From Cystobasidium ongulense (taxonomy: Eukaryota; Basidiomycota; Cystobasidiomycetes; Cystobasidiales; Cystobasidiaceae), in NCBI GenBank assembly GCA_022835595.1, contig BQUP01000005.1, forward strand, positions 1,545,501-1,609,500: a stretch of 64,000 bases of DNA, read 5' to 3'. A program made the position numbers and the translations under genes. The notes beneath the pieces were generated by a model, which saw nothing but the letters and a program-made list of their open reading frames with translations, made no database searches and was not told the DNA's origin. This document shows, in pieces, positions 24,950 through 37,414 of this stretch. Positions within the stretch are counted from its first letter, which is position 1, and each line of letters starts with the position of its first letter.

Positions 24950-25543
24950 GTCGAGTCATGGTGCGGCATGTGCTGCAGACTAGCTAGATACCATTTCGGA
25001 AGGGTTCGTCGAGTTTTCAGTTGGGTAGCACGTGACTTTTTTCGTGACGCCAAGGACTGCACACCGACGCAACAATCAGCAACAGCAAATAATGATCAAA
25101 TGTAGCCCTGCCACGCCGTATGTCTCTGTACAGTGCAAAACCCTGCTGTGACTGCTTCCTGCTGTCGCTTAATGTGACACCGTTCATGGCTTAAGTTAGA
25201 GATTTCAATCCGAACGAGCTGACTTTGCCCAAGATTGGAGATGGGCTGGAGGAATGTTTGCAGTCAACTCCCCAGTGTCTTTTCGTTCGGGAAGCTGGCG
25301 GGATGATGATGATGGCTGTTCCAGACTTGCAGTGGCTGCGCATGCCTTGAAGAAATAAGTTAGTTAGGTGTGTCATCGACGTCACCTATGCTCGCTTGTT
25401 GACGACCGCGCGATCGAGGGGCCCTTTTGTATCGACGACTTTACAGCTTTTCAATAAACTTGCTTGGGTTTTAAATTTCCTGTCCATCGCTGGGTTGAGT
25501 GAGTGCCTTCAAGAGCTCGTTCGAGTCAGACGCGCTCGCCATC
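24950..25543. promoter_or_regulatory. CSC1-A upstream region with CACGTG box
   Basis: 594 bp upstream of the first channel gene. One CACGTG E-box lies at 25029-25034. In yeast this is the core of Pho4 and Cbf1 sites and PHM7 is a phosphate-responsive gene, but a link here is only inference. No gene is seen. Confidence 0.35.
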
Positions 25544-28500
25544 ATGAGCACCAGCACCACTTCTGCCGACCAGTCGGCGAACAAGTCCACTCAGGTGAGT
25601 CCGACTCATCCCCCGTTGTTGTTTTTGATGGAGAGAATAGGCTATAATCGACGAACCGACAGGCTGACGGGTGCTTCGGTCCGTACATTTCTGCCTTGAC
25701 TGTCACAGACATTCATCTCTGCACTCGTCCTCAATGCTGCCGTCGGTGGTGCCGAGTTTGCGGCCTTCCTCATCATCCGCAAGTACTTTCCCAAGATCTA
25801 TTCCTCGAGAAGCGAGCTCGTGCCAAAGGAACAAGACGACCTCCGAGCCAGACCGCTCCCGAGCAACAGTCTGTTCGATGTGATACCCGCTATTATACAT
25901 GCAGACGACCGTGCTATCATTACGTGAGTGTCTAGCTGTACTCCAATACAACCACTGCTCGCGGCTGACACCCTGCCTGCGCCCTTGGCTTTTTCACGCT
26001 GCAGCTATAATGGCCTCGATGCATATCTCTTCGTGCGCTTCATCAAGCTCATGATGTGGATCTTTGCGCCCATCGCAGTCATTTCATGGATCGTTGTAAG
26101 TGGAGCTCTCGTCCTCGACAGCTTATCGTGCCTCACTTACCGCTCCATCGCTTCCCTCATTCCTTTCGTCATCCTCCCTATTGCTTACCGTAATAAACTA
26201 TGCACGTGGCCCCATGGCTCGGCACTTTTTTCCTGACCCTGCATATAATGACCGCTATGACTGCACTCGATACAGCTCTTGCCAGTCTATGGCACTGGAT
26301 CCGCGGGCAACCCTCAGCTGGATCAATTCACCTTCGGCAACAGTGAGTATTGTTTTTTCTCCCAATTCACTGATCTTCTAAGCCAGCTACACCGACTGAT
26401 CCATGGCTTCAAACAACAGTCGGAGAAGACCAAAAGACGCGATATGCTGCTCCTTTGATCCTGGTCTACCTGTCTACTTGTGAGCCAGACTATTACTTTG
26501 CATCTCCAAACGCTGCAGCTAAAATTCGTCTTGGCCATTCTGCGCAGTCTGGATCCTGTTCATCATTCACCGAGAATGGAACAACTACATTCAGCTACGA
26601 AGAGAGTTCCTCACCTCGAAGCGATGGCGTGCAACTCCTCAAGCCAACACTGTCCTTATTACCGGCATCCCTTCCGACTCGCTTAACCTTGAAGCTCTAC
26701 ACACTTATGCCGATCCATACCCAGGAGGCGTAGCACACATCTGGCTAGCTCGCGATCCCGAAGAGCTGGAAGACGTTTATGAGCGTCGTCAAGATGCTGG
26801 CAAAAAGCTCGAGAAGGCTGCTAACAAGGTTATCAAAACCGCCGTCAAACTTGTGAAGAAGAACAAGGTTCCAGCAGAAGGCAAAGAAGATCAGGAAAAG
26901 AATGGCTCAAAGCTATCCCGCTACATACCGCAGAAGAAGATACCTACGCATCGACTAGGCAAGGTTCCATGCATGGGACAAAAGGTCGATACCCTATCGC
27001 ATTCTTCCGAAGAGATTGAAGAAACCAACAAGCTTCTTCAGGAAGGTCGAAACAAAGGACAGGAGCACTATGAAGCCAAAGCATCTGCCTTTATCATGTT
27101 CAACGACCAAGTCTCAGCTCACGAGTTTGCTCAGAATTTGAATGACAATCTACCTTTGAAGATGAAAATCACCGGTAGATTCATCAATGCTGCTCCTGAT
27201 GATGTCATCTGGAATAATCTCAATGTCAAGCCTGCGGATAACAAGATCAGAAAGGCAATCTCTTGGGCCATCACAATTGTGACTATCATCTTCTGGTAAG
27301 CTTCTATTCATCGATCCAAGTCTTGACGGGCAACAGCTTAACGCAGCCACATGCTCCTTCATACTTCAGGGCAATCCCTGTCGCTTTTGTTTCTTCCATT
27401 TCCAATGTGTCAAAACTTTGCACCACTGTCTCGTGGTTGAGCTGGCTCTGCACTCTGCCTACGCCAGTCAATGTGAGTCTGAGCTGCGAACACGTGCGCG
27501 CACTGGGGATCATTCGGACTTACACTTCGAATCTTTAGGGTATCATTCAAGGTGCTCTGCCTCCTATCGCATTTGCTGTGCTGTTCATGTTGCTGCCTAT
27601 TTTCTTGCGAAGTAAGCAAGAAATATCCATTGAGGGGACTTGTCCGCTGAGCGCATATCACTCCCAGAGCTTTCGCAATTCGAAGGAACACCTCTTCATT
27701 CCCTGATTGAGAGGTCTCTACAAAAGCGATAGTAAGCCCCCGACATATGTAACTCGAAGCATCGCGCTGACCCTCGTCTGTGCTCTAGCTTCGCTTTCCT
27801 CTTCATCCATGGTTTTATCATTTCAACCCTTGCTGCAGGTATCATGGCTGGTATCTCTGAGATCGTTGACAATCCAGGCTCTGCAGTGAATCTGCTAGCT
27901 ACCAACCTACCCAGCTCGTCCGTCTTCTTCCTTACCCTCATTGTTACGAATGGTCTCGCTGGTGCAGCTGGTGGTATCCTTCAAATCGCCCGTCTGGCCA
28001 TCTACTACATCAAAGCGTTCTTGCTTGGCGGATCTCCTCGAGCTCTCCACAAAGTCAGATACACTATGCCTGCAGTGAAATTCGGTCAACTATACCCTGC
28101 TCAAATGCTCATTGTTGGTGAGTGCTACGGATTCGGTATACTAGTATGATATATAACTGATTGACGGTTCCATTTAGTGATTGCGCTCGCCTATTCCACC
28201 ATCGCACCCCTAGTATGCGGTTTCGCGCTTGTCACCTTTACACTCTGGTGGTTCTGCTACAAATACCTCTTCATCTGGGTGCATGATCAGCCCGCTGCAA
28301 TGGAAACCGGCGGGATGTTCTTCAAGACTGCTCTCAACCAGATGTTTGCTGGGCTGTACATCGAGCATATCTGCTTGATTGGATTGTTCTTCCTAGCCAG
28401 GGATGAAACAGATGGATTTGCGGCTCTTCCAGAAGCTATCTTGATGGTCGTCCTCTTGGTATCTTGCATTGCCGCTCAGATCTGGCTGAATAGTGAGTGA

Positions 28501-29178
28501 CAGATGTATTTGCCCAGCTCAAGGTGAGAATTGCGGCTGACTTGTTATCTTATCTGATCAGTGAAAACGAAGAAGGATAATGTATACCTGCCCTCATCGA
28601 GCAGAGCTGAGATTGGCAATCAGAGCAGCGGAAATTACAATGCATCAGGCGACCATGCAGGCTCGAAGAAGGCCGAAGCTCGTACTTATACTGAGCCTGG
28701 TGCACCGCTTGATCCAAGCGTCTCCAACAACACGACGGTTGTCAACGACGGTCGACCATCCGGAGAAGGAGGCCGCATGCACCTATTGGGAAGCCACAAT
28801 ACGGAGACTGGATCCAACACCAAGTACGCACAGGACGTTAGCGGAAAGGAACATCAACGATATCAGCCTGGTAGCGAATTTGACGGTTCTCGCCGCGATG
28901 ATGGCCAAGGTGGCAATCAACATGAAAGTGGAAACCCGCTCTTGAACAGAACAATGGATGATGGTACTCCTATCAAGCATGCGTATCTCAATCCGGTCTT
29001 CTATAGGGAACAGCCTATGCTTTGGCTTCCCCGGGATCAACTTGGTCTATCAGCTGAGCAGGTCTCGAAAGCTCGCTCGCATGGTATTGATATTACCGAC
29101 GAAGATGCCACAATTGATCAGAAGGCCAAGATTGAAATCCAGAGAGATACTCTGCCTGGACAAGATTTTGATCCTTGA
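25544..29178 (+). CDS. CSC1/OSCA/TMEM63 stress-gated cation channel, copy A
   Basis: Member of the Csc1/Rsn1/Phm7 family of osmosensitive, calcium-permeable channels. Twelve exons (25544-25594, 25709-25923, 26005-26095, 26276-26342, 26420-26479, 26548-27295, 27370-27472, 27539-27611, 27668-27731, 27789-28117, 28178-28492, 28562-29178) give 910 aa. After MSTSTT...NKSTQ comes TM0 and FPKIYSSRSELVP, YNGLDAYLFVRF, LLPVYGTGS, the cytosolic RNA-recognition-like loop (TVLITGIPSDSLNLEAL, HIWLARDP, ASAFIMFNDQVSAHEF), then the 7-TM core with SISNVSKLC, GIIQGALPPIA, QFEGTPLHSLIERS, GLAGAAGGILQ, SPRALHKVRYTMP, YSTIAPLVCGFA and YIEHICLIGLFF. The C-terminus has the PHM7-type extension PMLWLPRDQLG...DTLPGQDFDP, preceded by about 120 residues of Asn/Gly/Ser-rich linker absent from copy B. 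First of three tandem paralogues. Confidence 0.94.
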
Positions 29179-29863
29179 ATGATGCTTATTCCAATCAATG
29201 GGCCTCTTCTTTCTTTCCTTCATCTGTATTTTTACGGCATCACTTCACGCATTCCGAGACGACAACTTTAGTTATTCCATATCATCCCGAAGAATCATCG
29301 GCATCAATCGTCGGGTAAATACACAAACTCTCTATCTGCTACATACACGCTTCGATCCTTTCGTTTCCCATTACCCTCCTCTGCCAAGGAAGACGGCCCG
29401 ATTATACCGTCGGTCTTTCTCTGATAATCCGCAAACATGCTGCCTGCTTTCTAGACTCGTTTTAATATATGCGATTGGTAGTGGAGCACGACGTTCTGTT
29501 TTGACAAAAACATATACATGATAGGTATCCGTGCAATACACTCGAGCTTACTTTATTCGCAGATGGAGAAGTGGCGGGCGAGGAGCTGAATGGCACTTGG
29601 ACAACCGAGACGTCGACGGATGCTGATACGATACCATGACCAGCACAGCTTACATCATCAATACATCTCCTCTGACAAAGGCAGTGAGGGCGTCAGTCGG
29701 TGACGCACACGATGGACGTGCACCGAGAGGCGTGTGCCTTGGAGTGACACACACGATGCATGGCTGAAGAGTGTGCAGCTTTGCTCAGTTCACAGCTTGC
29801 CTCTGCTCTTGCCTGGCTGACTGACTGGCTGACGAGTACGGGCAGGCGACGAGTGGCAGCAAG
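29179..29863. other. Spacer between channel copies A and B
   Basis: 685 bp holding the 3' end of copy A and the promoter of copy B. Short TGGCTGAC-type direct repeats occur at about 29814-29834. No CACGTG box and no gene is seen. Confidence 0.5.
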
Positions 29864-31520
29864 ATGAGCACCATCAATGCCAGCGAGACGACCAACAAGT
29901 CGACCCAGGTGGGTGGGGTGTGAGCGACGCCTGTGCGGGTGGTGATGGCTGATACGATGTGAACCACCAGACCTTTCTCACCGCCTTTATCCTCAACGCT
30001 GGCATTGGAGCTGCTGAGATATTGGCCTTCCTCGTCCTCCGTCGCTACTTTCCCAAGATCTACTCGTCCAGGAGCGAGCTCGTCCCCAAGCAGTACACCG
30101 ACCTGCGTGCTGAGCCACTCCCCAGCAAGTCGCTGTTCTCGGTCATTCCTGCAATCATACGGGCCGATGAGCTGTCCATCATCAGGTGCTGTCTACACTC
30201 ACGCCTGCTTCCAGTCTACATGGATGATCCATTGACACCCGCCCACGCGCGCCTGGACCTCCAGATACAATGGCCTCGATGCATACCTCTTCGTCCGCTT
30301 CATCAAGCTCATGCTCTGGATCTTTGCTCCTATCGCAGTCGTTACGTGGGCTGTCGTAAGCTGCATGTCGCTCCAGTTTGCAGGTTCCTCGAGACTGACT
30401 TTATGCACCTTCCTCGCTTAACGCATTGTCCTCGTTGTCCTTGTAAACCTCAGCATCTGCCAGTGTACGGAACAGGTTCTGGAGGTAATCAGCAACTCAA
30501 CCGCTTTACATTTGGCAACAGTGAGCTTGCTTTCCTGCCTCGTGCCGTCGGTGTGTTTCGCCGCTGAGGCAATCTGACGCGTCACGTGATTCAATTTGCA
30601 GTTGGACCGGATCAAAGACCAAGATATGCTGCGCCCTTGATACTGGCTTGGCTGTCAACTCGTAGGTTGCTTCAAACATATTCAAATCCAGCGATACTGA
30701 TGCCCCTCTGACTTCCCCCGCATCAGTCTGGATCCTCTTCATCATCCATCGCGAGTGGCGCAGGTGTATCCAGCTGCGCCGCGATTTCCTCACTTCCCCC
30801 GGATGGCAAGGTCTACCTCAATCCAATACTGTCCTCGTCACTGGCATTCCAGCCGAGTCGCTCAATCTCGAAGCACTCCACAGTTATGCCGATGCCTATC
30901 CAGGTGGTGTTGCTCGCATATGGCTGGCTAGAGATCCAGGACGCGAACTTAAGGATACCTATGAACGTCGACAAAAGCCAAGCCAGAGATTGGAAAAATC
31001 ATCTATCAAAGTCATCAAAATGGCTGTCAAATTGGTAAAGAAGAAAAAAGTACCTGCTACTGGCATGGTAGACTCAGAACAGAATCAATCTTCTATTCTC
31101 TCACGATTTGTTCCCGAAAAGAAACGGCCTATTCATAAACTAGGTAAACTACCATGTATCGGACGAAAAGTAGATACTATCGATCATTCAACAGAAGAAA
31201 TTGAAATTGAAAATAAAATTCTAGCAGAAGGTAGAAATAAAGGAGAAGATTCATATCAAGCAAAATCATCTGCTTTTATGATGTTTAATGATCAAATTTC
31301 AGCTCATGAATTCTCACAAAATCTGAGTAAAAACCTACCACTTAAGATGAAATTCACAGGTAGATATATAAATGCTGCTCCTGATGATATTATTTGGAAT
31401 AATTTAAATGTGAAACCTGCTAGTAATAAGATTAGAAAGATAATTTCTTGGGCTATTACAATCCTTACGATTATTTTCTGGTAAATTCAACTCCTTCCTT
31501 GCTCATGCAATTGTTTGTGC

Positions 31521-31556
<36 letters not shown>

Positions 31557-33134
31557 NNNNNNNNNNNGTCTCCTGGCTCGCTTGGTTGTGCACCCTACCT
31601 ACTCCCATCAATGTAAGTTCAGGTAAAGAGACATGCTTCTAGCTGAAGTTGACTCGACCATTGTGCCTTAACGTTAGGGTATTATCCAAGGTGCTCTACC
31701 TCCTATTGCTTTGGCAGTATTGTTCCTCCTGCTACCCGTCTTCCTCAGGAGTGAGTGAAATTTTATGGGAAATCTGGCTTCTGCAGAAGCTAAGGCATCA
31801 CACTTTTCAGAACTATCTCAATTCGAGGGCACTCCTCTACGATCTATGGTTGAGCGGTCCCTACAGAAACGATAGTGAGTGTTTGCCATCGTTTATTGAA
31901 TCATGTAGCTGTTGAAACAGTCATGACTTCAGCTGATCTTGTACTTTGATAGCTTCGCTTTCCTATTCATACATGGTTTCATCATCGCAACATTAGCTGC
32001 GGGTATCATGTCTGGTATTACACAAATCGTAGATGATCCAGGTTCAATAGTCTCACTTTTAGCCAATAGACTGCCTACCGCTTCAGTCTTCTTCTTGACT
32101 CTAGTTGTGACGAATGGATTAGCTGGTGCTGCAGGTGGCCTACTTCAAATTGGAAGATTGATAATTTACTATATCAAAGCTTTCTTACTTGGAGGTTCAC
32201 CTCGTGCTCTACACAAAGTCAGATATACTATGCCTTCTGTCAAGTTTGGTCAACTCTACCCCGCTCAGCTTTTGATTGTCGGTAAGCAGACGCTACCATT
32301 CATGGAATAGTTGCCCAAGCCGGCTAATCGTTTGCCTGATCTCTGCAGTCATCGCTTTGGCGTACTCGACAATCGCACCCCTAGTCTGCGGCTTTGCACT
32401 GGTCACTTTCGCATTGTGGTACATTTGCTACAAGTATCTATTCATTTGGGTTAATGATCAGCCCGACGCTATGGAGACAGGTGGGCTCTTCTTCAAGACT
32501 GCCCTTAATCAGATTTTCGCTGGATTGTACATCGAGCATCTATGCTTGATTGGTCTATTCTTCCTGGCTAGGAACGAATCGGATGGATTTGCTGCACTAC
32601 CCGAAGCTATTTGTATGGTCGTTCTCCTTGTGTTTACCATTCTCACTCAAATCTGGCTTAATTGTGAGTGTATGCTCAATCTCGAATCACGAATCTAGTT
32701 TGAAATTGACTTGGTCCGTGTCCATGATGTTAGGGAAAACGAGAAAAGATAATGTATACTTGACACGAAGTGGATTGGATGGAACAGCAAGAACGGCTTT
32801 CAATCCAGCAGCACCGGGCAAGACGAATTTCATCAAGACTGTTGGCCAGATTTTGCATACTGGCAATCATAATCAGAGTGGCGAAGCCAACGGTATACTA
32901 AATCGGTTAATGCCAGATGGTACTCCAATGGATAAAGCCTATCTCAATCCTATCTTCTATAGAGAGCAACCAACCCTTTGGTTACCTCGTGATGATCTAG
33001 GTATATCTTCAGAGCAAGTCACGAATGCCAGATCGCATGGCGTGGATATGACGGATGGAGATGCTACCATCAGCGCAAAAGGAAAGGTAGATATTCAGAG
33101 AGATACATTACCAGGACAGCCTTTTGATCCTTGA
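29864..33134 (+). CDS. CSC1/OSCA/TMEM63 channel, copy B, interrupted by assembly gap
   Basis: Tandem paralogue of copy A with the same twelve-exon plan: 29864-29908, 29971-30185, 30265-30355, 30454-30520, 30602-30661, 30727-31480, (gap)31568-31612, 31678-31750, 31811-31874, 31953-32281, 32349-32663, 32734-33134. The start of exon 7 is lost in the N-run; by comparison with copy A about 58 coding bases are missing, giving an estimated 838 aa. The loop keeps TVLVTGIPAESLNLEAL and ARIWLARDP; the core keeps GLAGAAGGLLQIG, SPRALHKVRYTMP and YSTIAPLVCGF; the C-terminus keeps PTLWLPRDDLG and DTLPGQPFDP. The variable linker is much shorter than in copy A. GC content falls sharply from about 31000 (sample 31201-31260: 16 of 60 bases are G or C, against 31 of 60 at 29971-30030). 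The gap is technical; there is no sign the gene is broken. Confidence 0.9.
31524..31567. other. Assembly gap: C30 homopolymer then 11 N
   Basis: Thirty consecutive C (31524-31553), then TCC and 11 N (31557-31567). The flanking sequence resumes inside exon 7 of copy B. The N count cannot be the true distance, since the intron acceptor and about 58 bases of exon are absent. The poly-C run is probably a read-end artefact. Confidence 0.9.
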
Positions 33135-33630
33135 TTGACCGAGGAGTATACCATCTTTCCTATACGTTGTTCTACCCCCAAGTACTCCTCAGACCAGTAT
33201 TCGAAGTAGTATTGGATAGTAGATGAAATCCAAACCAAGTAACTCTGGCAAGTATTTGACTACTTGCATGCATTCCCCGAGAAAGAAGCAAACGGAATGC
33301 TGCACGTGATATTTACACGTCAGACCCATTCTGAGAATAGGAGTAGTCACCATTTTGTAATTCCGCGAATAAGTTACAAAAGGCTAACAATTCTCCATCA
33401 TTGATTGTTGTGTGCATTCCTCGATAGATAAAGACGAGGAAAGTCTGCAGGATACTCACGGCGACTGCGAGTGGTCTGCTGTGGTTGATTACTGGATGGA
33501 TGGATAAGCTGGAGTGAACACTCTCGTTAGTACACTAACCGCAGTTGCATCCACGCACATCGATAGATTCGTTACAGCTATCGCGAAGACGTCGCGCTGA
33601 AAGACTCGTAAAGACTGGCACAAACCAGCC
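33135..33630. promoter_or_regulatory. Spacer between channel copies B and C with CACGTG box
   Basis: 496 bp between copies B and C. A CACGTG box is at 33303-33308, like the one upstream of copy A; copy B lacks one in its spacer. No gene is seen. Confidence 0.4.
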
Positions 33631-36600
33631 ATGTGAGTGCATAGCATACCGTAAGCAGTGCAGGCAGGCAGGCTGGCATATACTGACGCTCGTCGCCGTC
33701 ATTCTGCTCCCTCTGCGACCATCGTCCTGTCGCCTCATCGCCTCCCAACTGCATTCATGCACACTCACTCGCAATCTACGCTGCTTGCGAATGACAACAC
33801 TGTCATAAAAGGTCCGACAACGTCGTCAACGCAGACGATGCTACCTCCAAGTCTACTCAGACCTTCCTGTCGGCCCTCTTCTTGAATCTCGCCATTGCTG
33901 GCGGCGAATTTGCAGGTAGGTGCACGCCACGATTCAATCATGCATTGTTTCCATTGTGACAGGAAACTAGCTGATGAAACATAAACCATTCCGTTACAAC
34001 AGCCTTCTTGATTCTGAGATACAAGTTCAAGAGGATCTATGAACCTAGAGTCGACCTCCCTCCGCCGGACAAGCGTATGAAACCCTTGCCCCGTGGCATA
34101 CTGAGCATCATACCTGCAATTATATGGGCGGACGACGAGCAGATCATAGGGTGGGAAGGAACATACGACATTTCAAATATTAACATGGCTAACATGTTCC
34201 TTTCAGCTTCAACGGACTCGATGCCTACCTCTTCATCCGCTTCCTCAAGCTGATGCAGTGGATCTTCGGACCTATAGCTGTCTTCACTTGGATTATCGTA
34301 AGTCTGTCTAGCAAATATATACAAAAGCTCCTCTTATCTTTGCTCTGCCCAGCTACTTCCTGTATATGGCACTTCATCAGCGTGAGCTTTTTGGGATTCA
34401 TCATCCCAGGCGTTGGAACTGACCAAAATTGTGTATACCAGAGGCAATGATGGACTCAATATGTTTACATTCGGCAACGTCGGACCAGACCAGCAAGCTA
34501 GGCTCGCGGCACCGCTCATAATGGTCTACATCTGTACTTGTGAGTAGTTGTAGTATCAAGCCAAAAGATTCTCCAAAGCTGACTACTACATCTTGTACAG
34601 TCTACGTTCTCTACATGATCAAGCGGGAATGGAGTAACTACGTGGATAGAAGACAGGAGTTCTTAACATCAAGGTATTGGGCTACAAAAGCTCAATCGCG
34701 CACAGTTCTCGTTACGGGGATACCCGACGACTATATCAATCAAGAAGCGTTACATGCAATGACGGACTTCTTACCTGGCGGTGTACGAAAGATCTGGCTT
34801 GCGAAAGATCCGAAAGAACTGGCCGATATATACGATCGTAACATGAATGCTGCAAAGAAACTAGAATCAGCCAGCGTATCACAAATCAAGCTTGCTAACA
34901 AGCTAGTGCGAAAAAAGAAAGTCGATCCAGCTGGAAATGAAGATTACGTTGAGCAGAACAAAGAGAGACTGGCTACTACCGCACCAAACCATGGAGATAA
35001 TCATCAGATTGTTGAAGTCGAGTTTGCAAAGGCGGCACGTTACATACCAGCCAAAAAGGTACCCACACATAAACTAGGCCGTATCCCATTCTTTGGAAAG
35101 AAAGTGGACTCGATACCATGGGCTATGCGAGAAATTGAAGAAACAAATCGAATATTGGCAGAAAAAAGGCAAGATCTTTCAAAATATCCACCTAAAAGCG
35201 CAGCATTCATACTGTTCAACGATCAAATTGGTGCACATATTTTCGCGCAATGTTTATCTCATGAGATGCCATTAAGAATGTCTCGACGTTATATCAACGT
35301 TTCTCCCAAAGATATCGTTTGGTTTTCACTTAACATAAATCCATACTCTGCAAGAGTTAGGTTCGCTATCGGATGGGCTGCTACTGCTGCTATATGCATA
35401 TTCTGGAGTTTTATCACCGCCTTCGTTACGAGTATATCCAATGTCACTGCTATTTGCAGTGCTGTTCATTGGTTGAACTGGCTGTGCGAGCTCAAGCCTC
35501 CCTTGAATGTGAGTAAAAGCGTGGCTCTCTGTGTCAACCCGGAAGTTACTGATCTCGTTCTTCGAATATAGGGTATTATTCAAGGTATCCTGCCGCCCGT
35601 AGCTCTAGCACTACTTTTCATGCTACTGCCTCCGATTTTCCGATGTAAGTCATCAAGCAGCTCTTAGCACTACTACTTTACTAAGTTTACTAATTTTACT
35701 AAAATCCAGTCTTAGCTGTCTTTGAAGGTATTCCAATGCATACTTTAATAGAACATTCTCTACAACGTCGATATTTCGTATTTCTATTCATTCAAGGTTT
35801 TATAGTAGCTACATTAGGATCTGGAATAATGGCATCTATTAATCAGATTATAAATAGTCCAACATCAACTGTACAGCTGTTAGCTCAAAATCTACCTAAA
35901 GCTTCCATTTTCTTCCTGACACTTGTTGTCACTTCGGGACTCTCTGGTGCTGCAGGCGGTATACTTCAAATCGTTACATTAGTGTTAAGTTATGTTAAAA
36001 TTGTTCTACTTGGTGGATCACCGAGAAGCGTTTGGAAGATTACGTACACTATGCCTACTACTTCTTGGGGTCAAACCTATCCTGCTGTAGGTCATCGCTT
36101 TGGTCTATATTACGGATGAGCCACAGCTGAATTCACCTTTATATCTCAGCAATCTCTCCTTGTTGGTACGTTCACAGTGACAGGGAGTGCTCCTTACGTG
36201 TGAATTGATCCATTGCTTTGTACAGTCATCGCCTTGGCATACTCGACGATTGCTCCCCTTGTGTGCGGATTTGCACTCATGAGCTTCAGTAAGTCAGGTT
36301 TTGGCTAGTAATGCATTGTGCAATGTGTGACTGACGCTGATCCAATTTCCATTTTAGCTCTTTGGTGGTTCTGCTGGAAGTACTTGTTCCTCTGGGTCTA
36401 TGATCAACCAGCCGAGACCGAGACAGGAGGTCTCTTCTTCAAGACTGCAATCAACCAAATCTTTGCTGGACTTTACATCGAGCATCTCTGTCTTATCGGT
36501 CTGTTCTTCCTGGCACGAGACACGGATAATAAAGTATCAGCCCTGCCGGAAGCTATACTCATGATAGTCTTAATGGTAGCAACGATTTTCGTCCAATTAA

Positions 36601-37414
36601 CATTGAATAGCGGTTTAAGTCCTCTATCGGAATATCTACCTCTAAGTATGGCTCAAGATATGGATGCTAATGAGACTAGATATGCAAGAGAGATGGCAGA
36701 TGAGAAGAATCGGAGACAATTCCAGGATGGCAACGGAGAACAGTTCAATCCTGATAATTCGAGCGATACCGTCGGTCTTACGCAGGGAGCCAATGACATG
36801 GCAAGACAAGAAAGCGGCGCTACTGCTATACAGGCTAATACACCGTCAGAATACTACGATGCGCGTGGTGAGTGATGATGGTGGTCGTCTGAGTATTGCC
36901 ATGGTTTGTGCTGACTTAGGAATCAACTCAGGCTTTGTACACACTCCTCACGCCATGGAACCGAACGAGAAGCCAGCTACTTATCCGCCTGCAACGCACG
37001 AGAAGCAGAGATTTGGAGACAGGAACGGCGAGCGTCGTGATGATGGCGATGATCTCGAGGAAGGGAATGGAATTGAAGACCGAGAAGACGGGGATGACCA
37101 GATGGACGAACTTGAAGGCGGACTGGGAGAGCATGCTTTCCATCATCCTGCATTCTATCTTCGTCAGGTAAGCCTACACGCAGCATGTGGAAGAGACGGA
37201 CATGGAAATGAGATGTGCTGACTTGAATTTGGACATTCACCAGCCCGTTATCTGGCTGCCTCGCGATGAGCTTGGTCTAGCGGACGAAGCAGTACATGTC
37301 GCTCGCAAGAGAGGAATAGCGATTACAGACGAAGACAGTACCATCAGTTCAGACAAGGGTCATATCACAATCAGCAGAGACACTTTGCCGGGTAATGATT
37401 TCGAGGAGCAGTAA
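33631..37414 (+). CDS. CSC1/OSCA/TMEM63 channel, copy C, start codon split by an intron
   Basis: Third, more diverged paralogue. Coding exons: 33631-33632, 33812-33915, 34003-34150, 34207-34297, 34410-34539, 34601-35508, 35572-35644, 35710-36086, 36150-36165, 36226-36288, 36358-36867, 36920-37167, 37244-37414; 946 aa. The frame entering 33812 has no ATG after its upstream stop. Splicing AT|gtgagt (33631-33634) to the acceptor at 33811 makes ATG and yields MSDNVVNADDATSKSTQTF, aligned with the A and B N-termini. The core has LNMFTFGNVG, TVLVTGIPDDY, ISNVTAICSAV, GIIQGILPPVA, SPRSVWKITYTMP and YSTIAPLVCGFA; the end has VIWLPRDELG and DTLPGNDFEEQ. It lacks two introns present in A and B and has extra ones, including a 16-nt exon. 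An acidic insert (DDGDDLEEGNGIEDREDGDD) precedes the C-terminal motif. Confidence 0.9.

Noticed and set aside
31524-31553. C30 run as a biological C-rich tract or quadruplex motif
   Set aside because: It directly abuts an N-gap inside an intron-exon border of a conserved gene, so a sequencing or assembly artefact is the simpler explanation.
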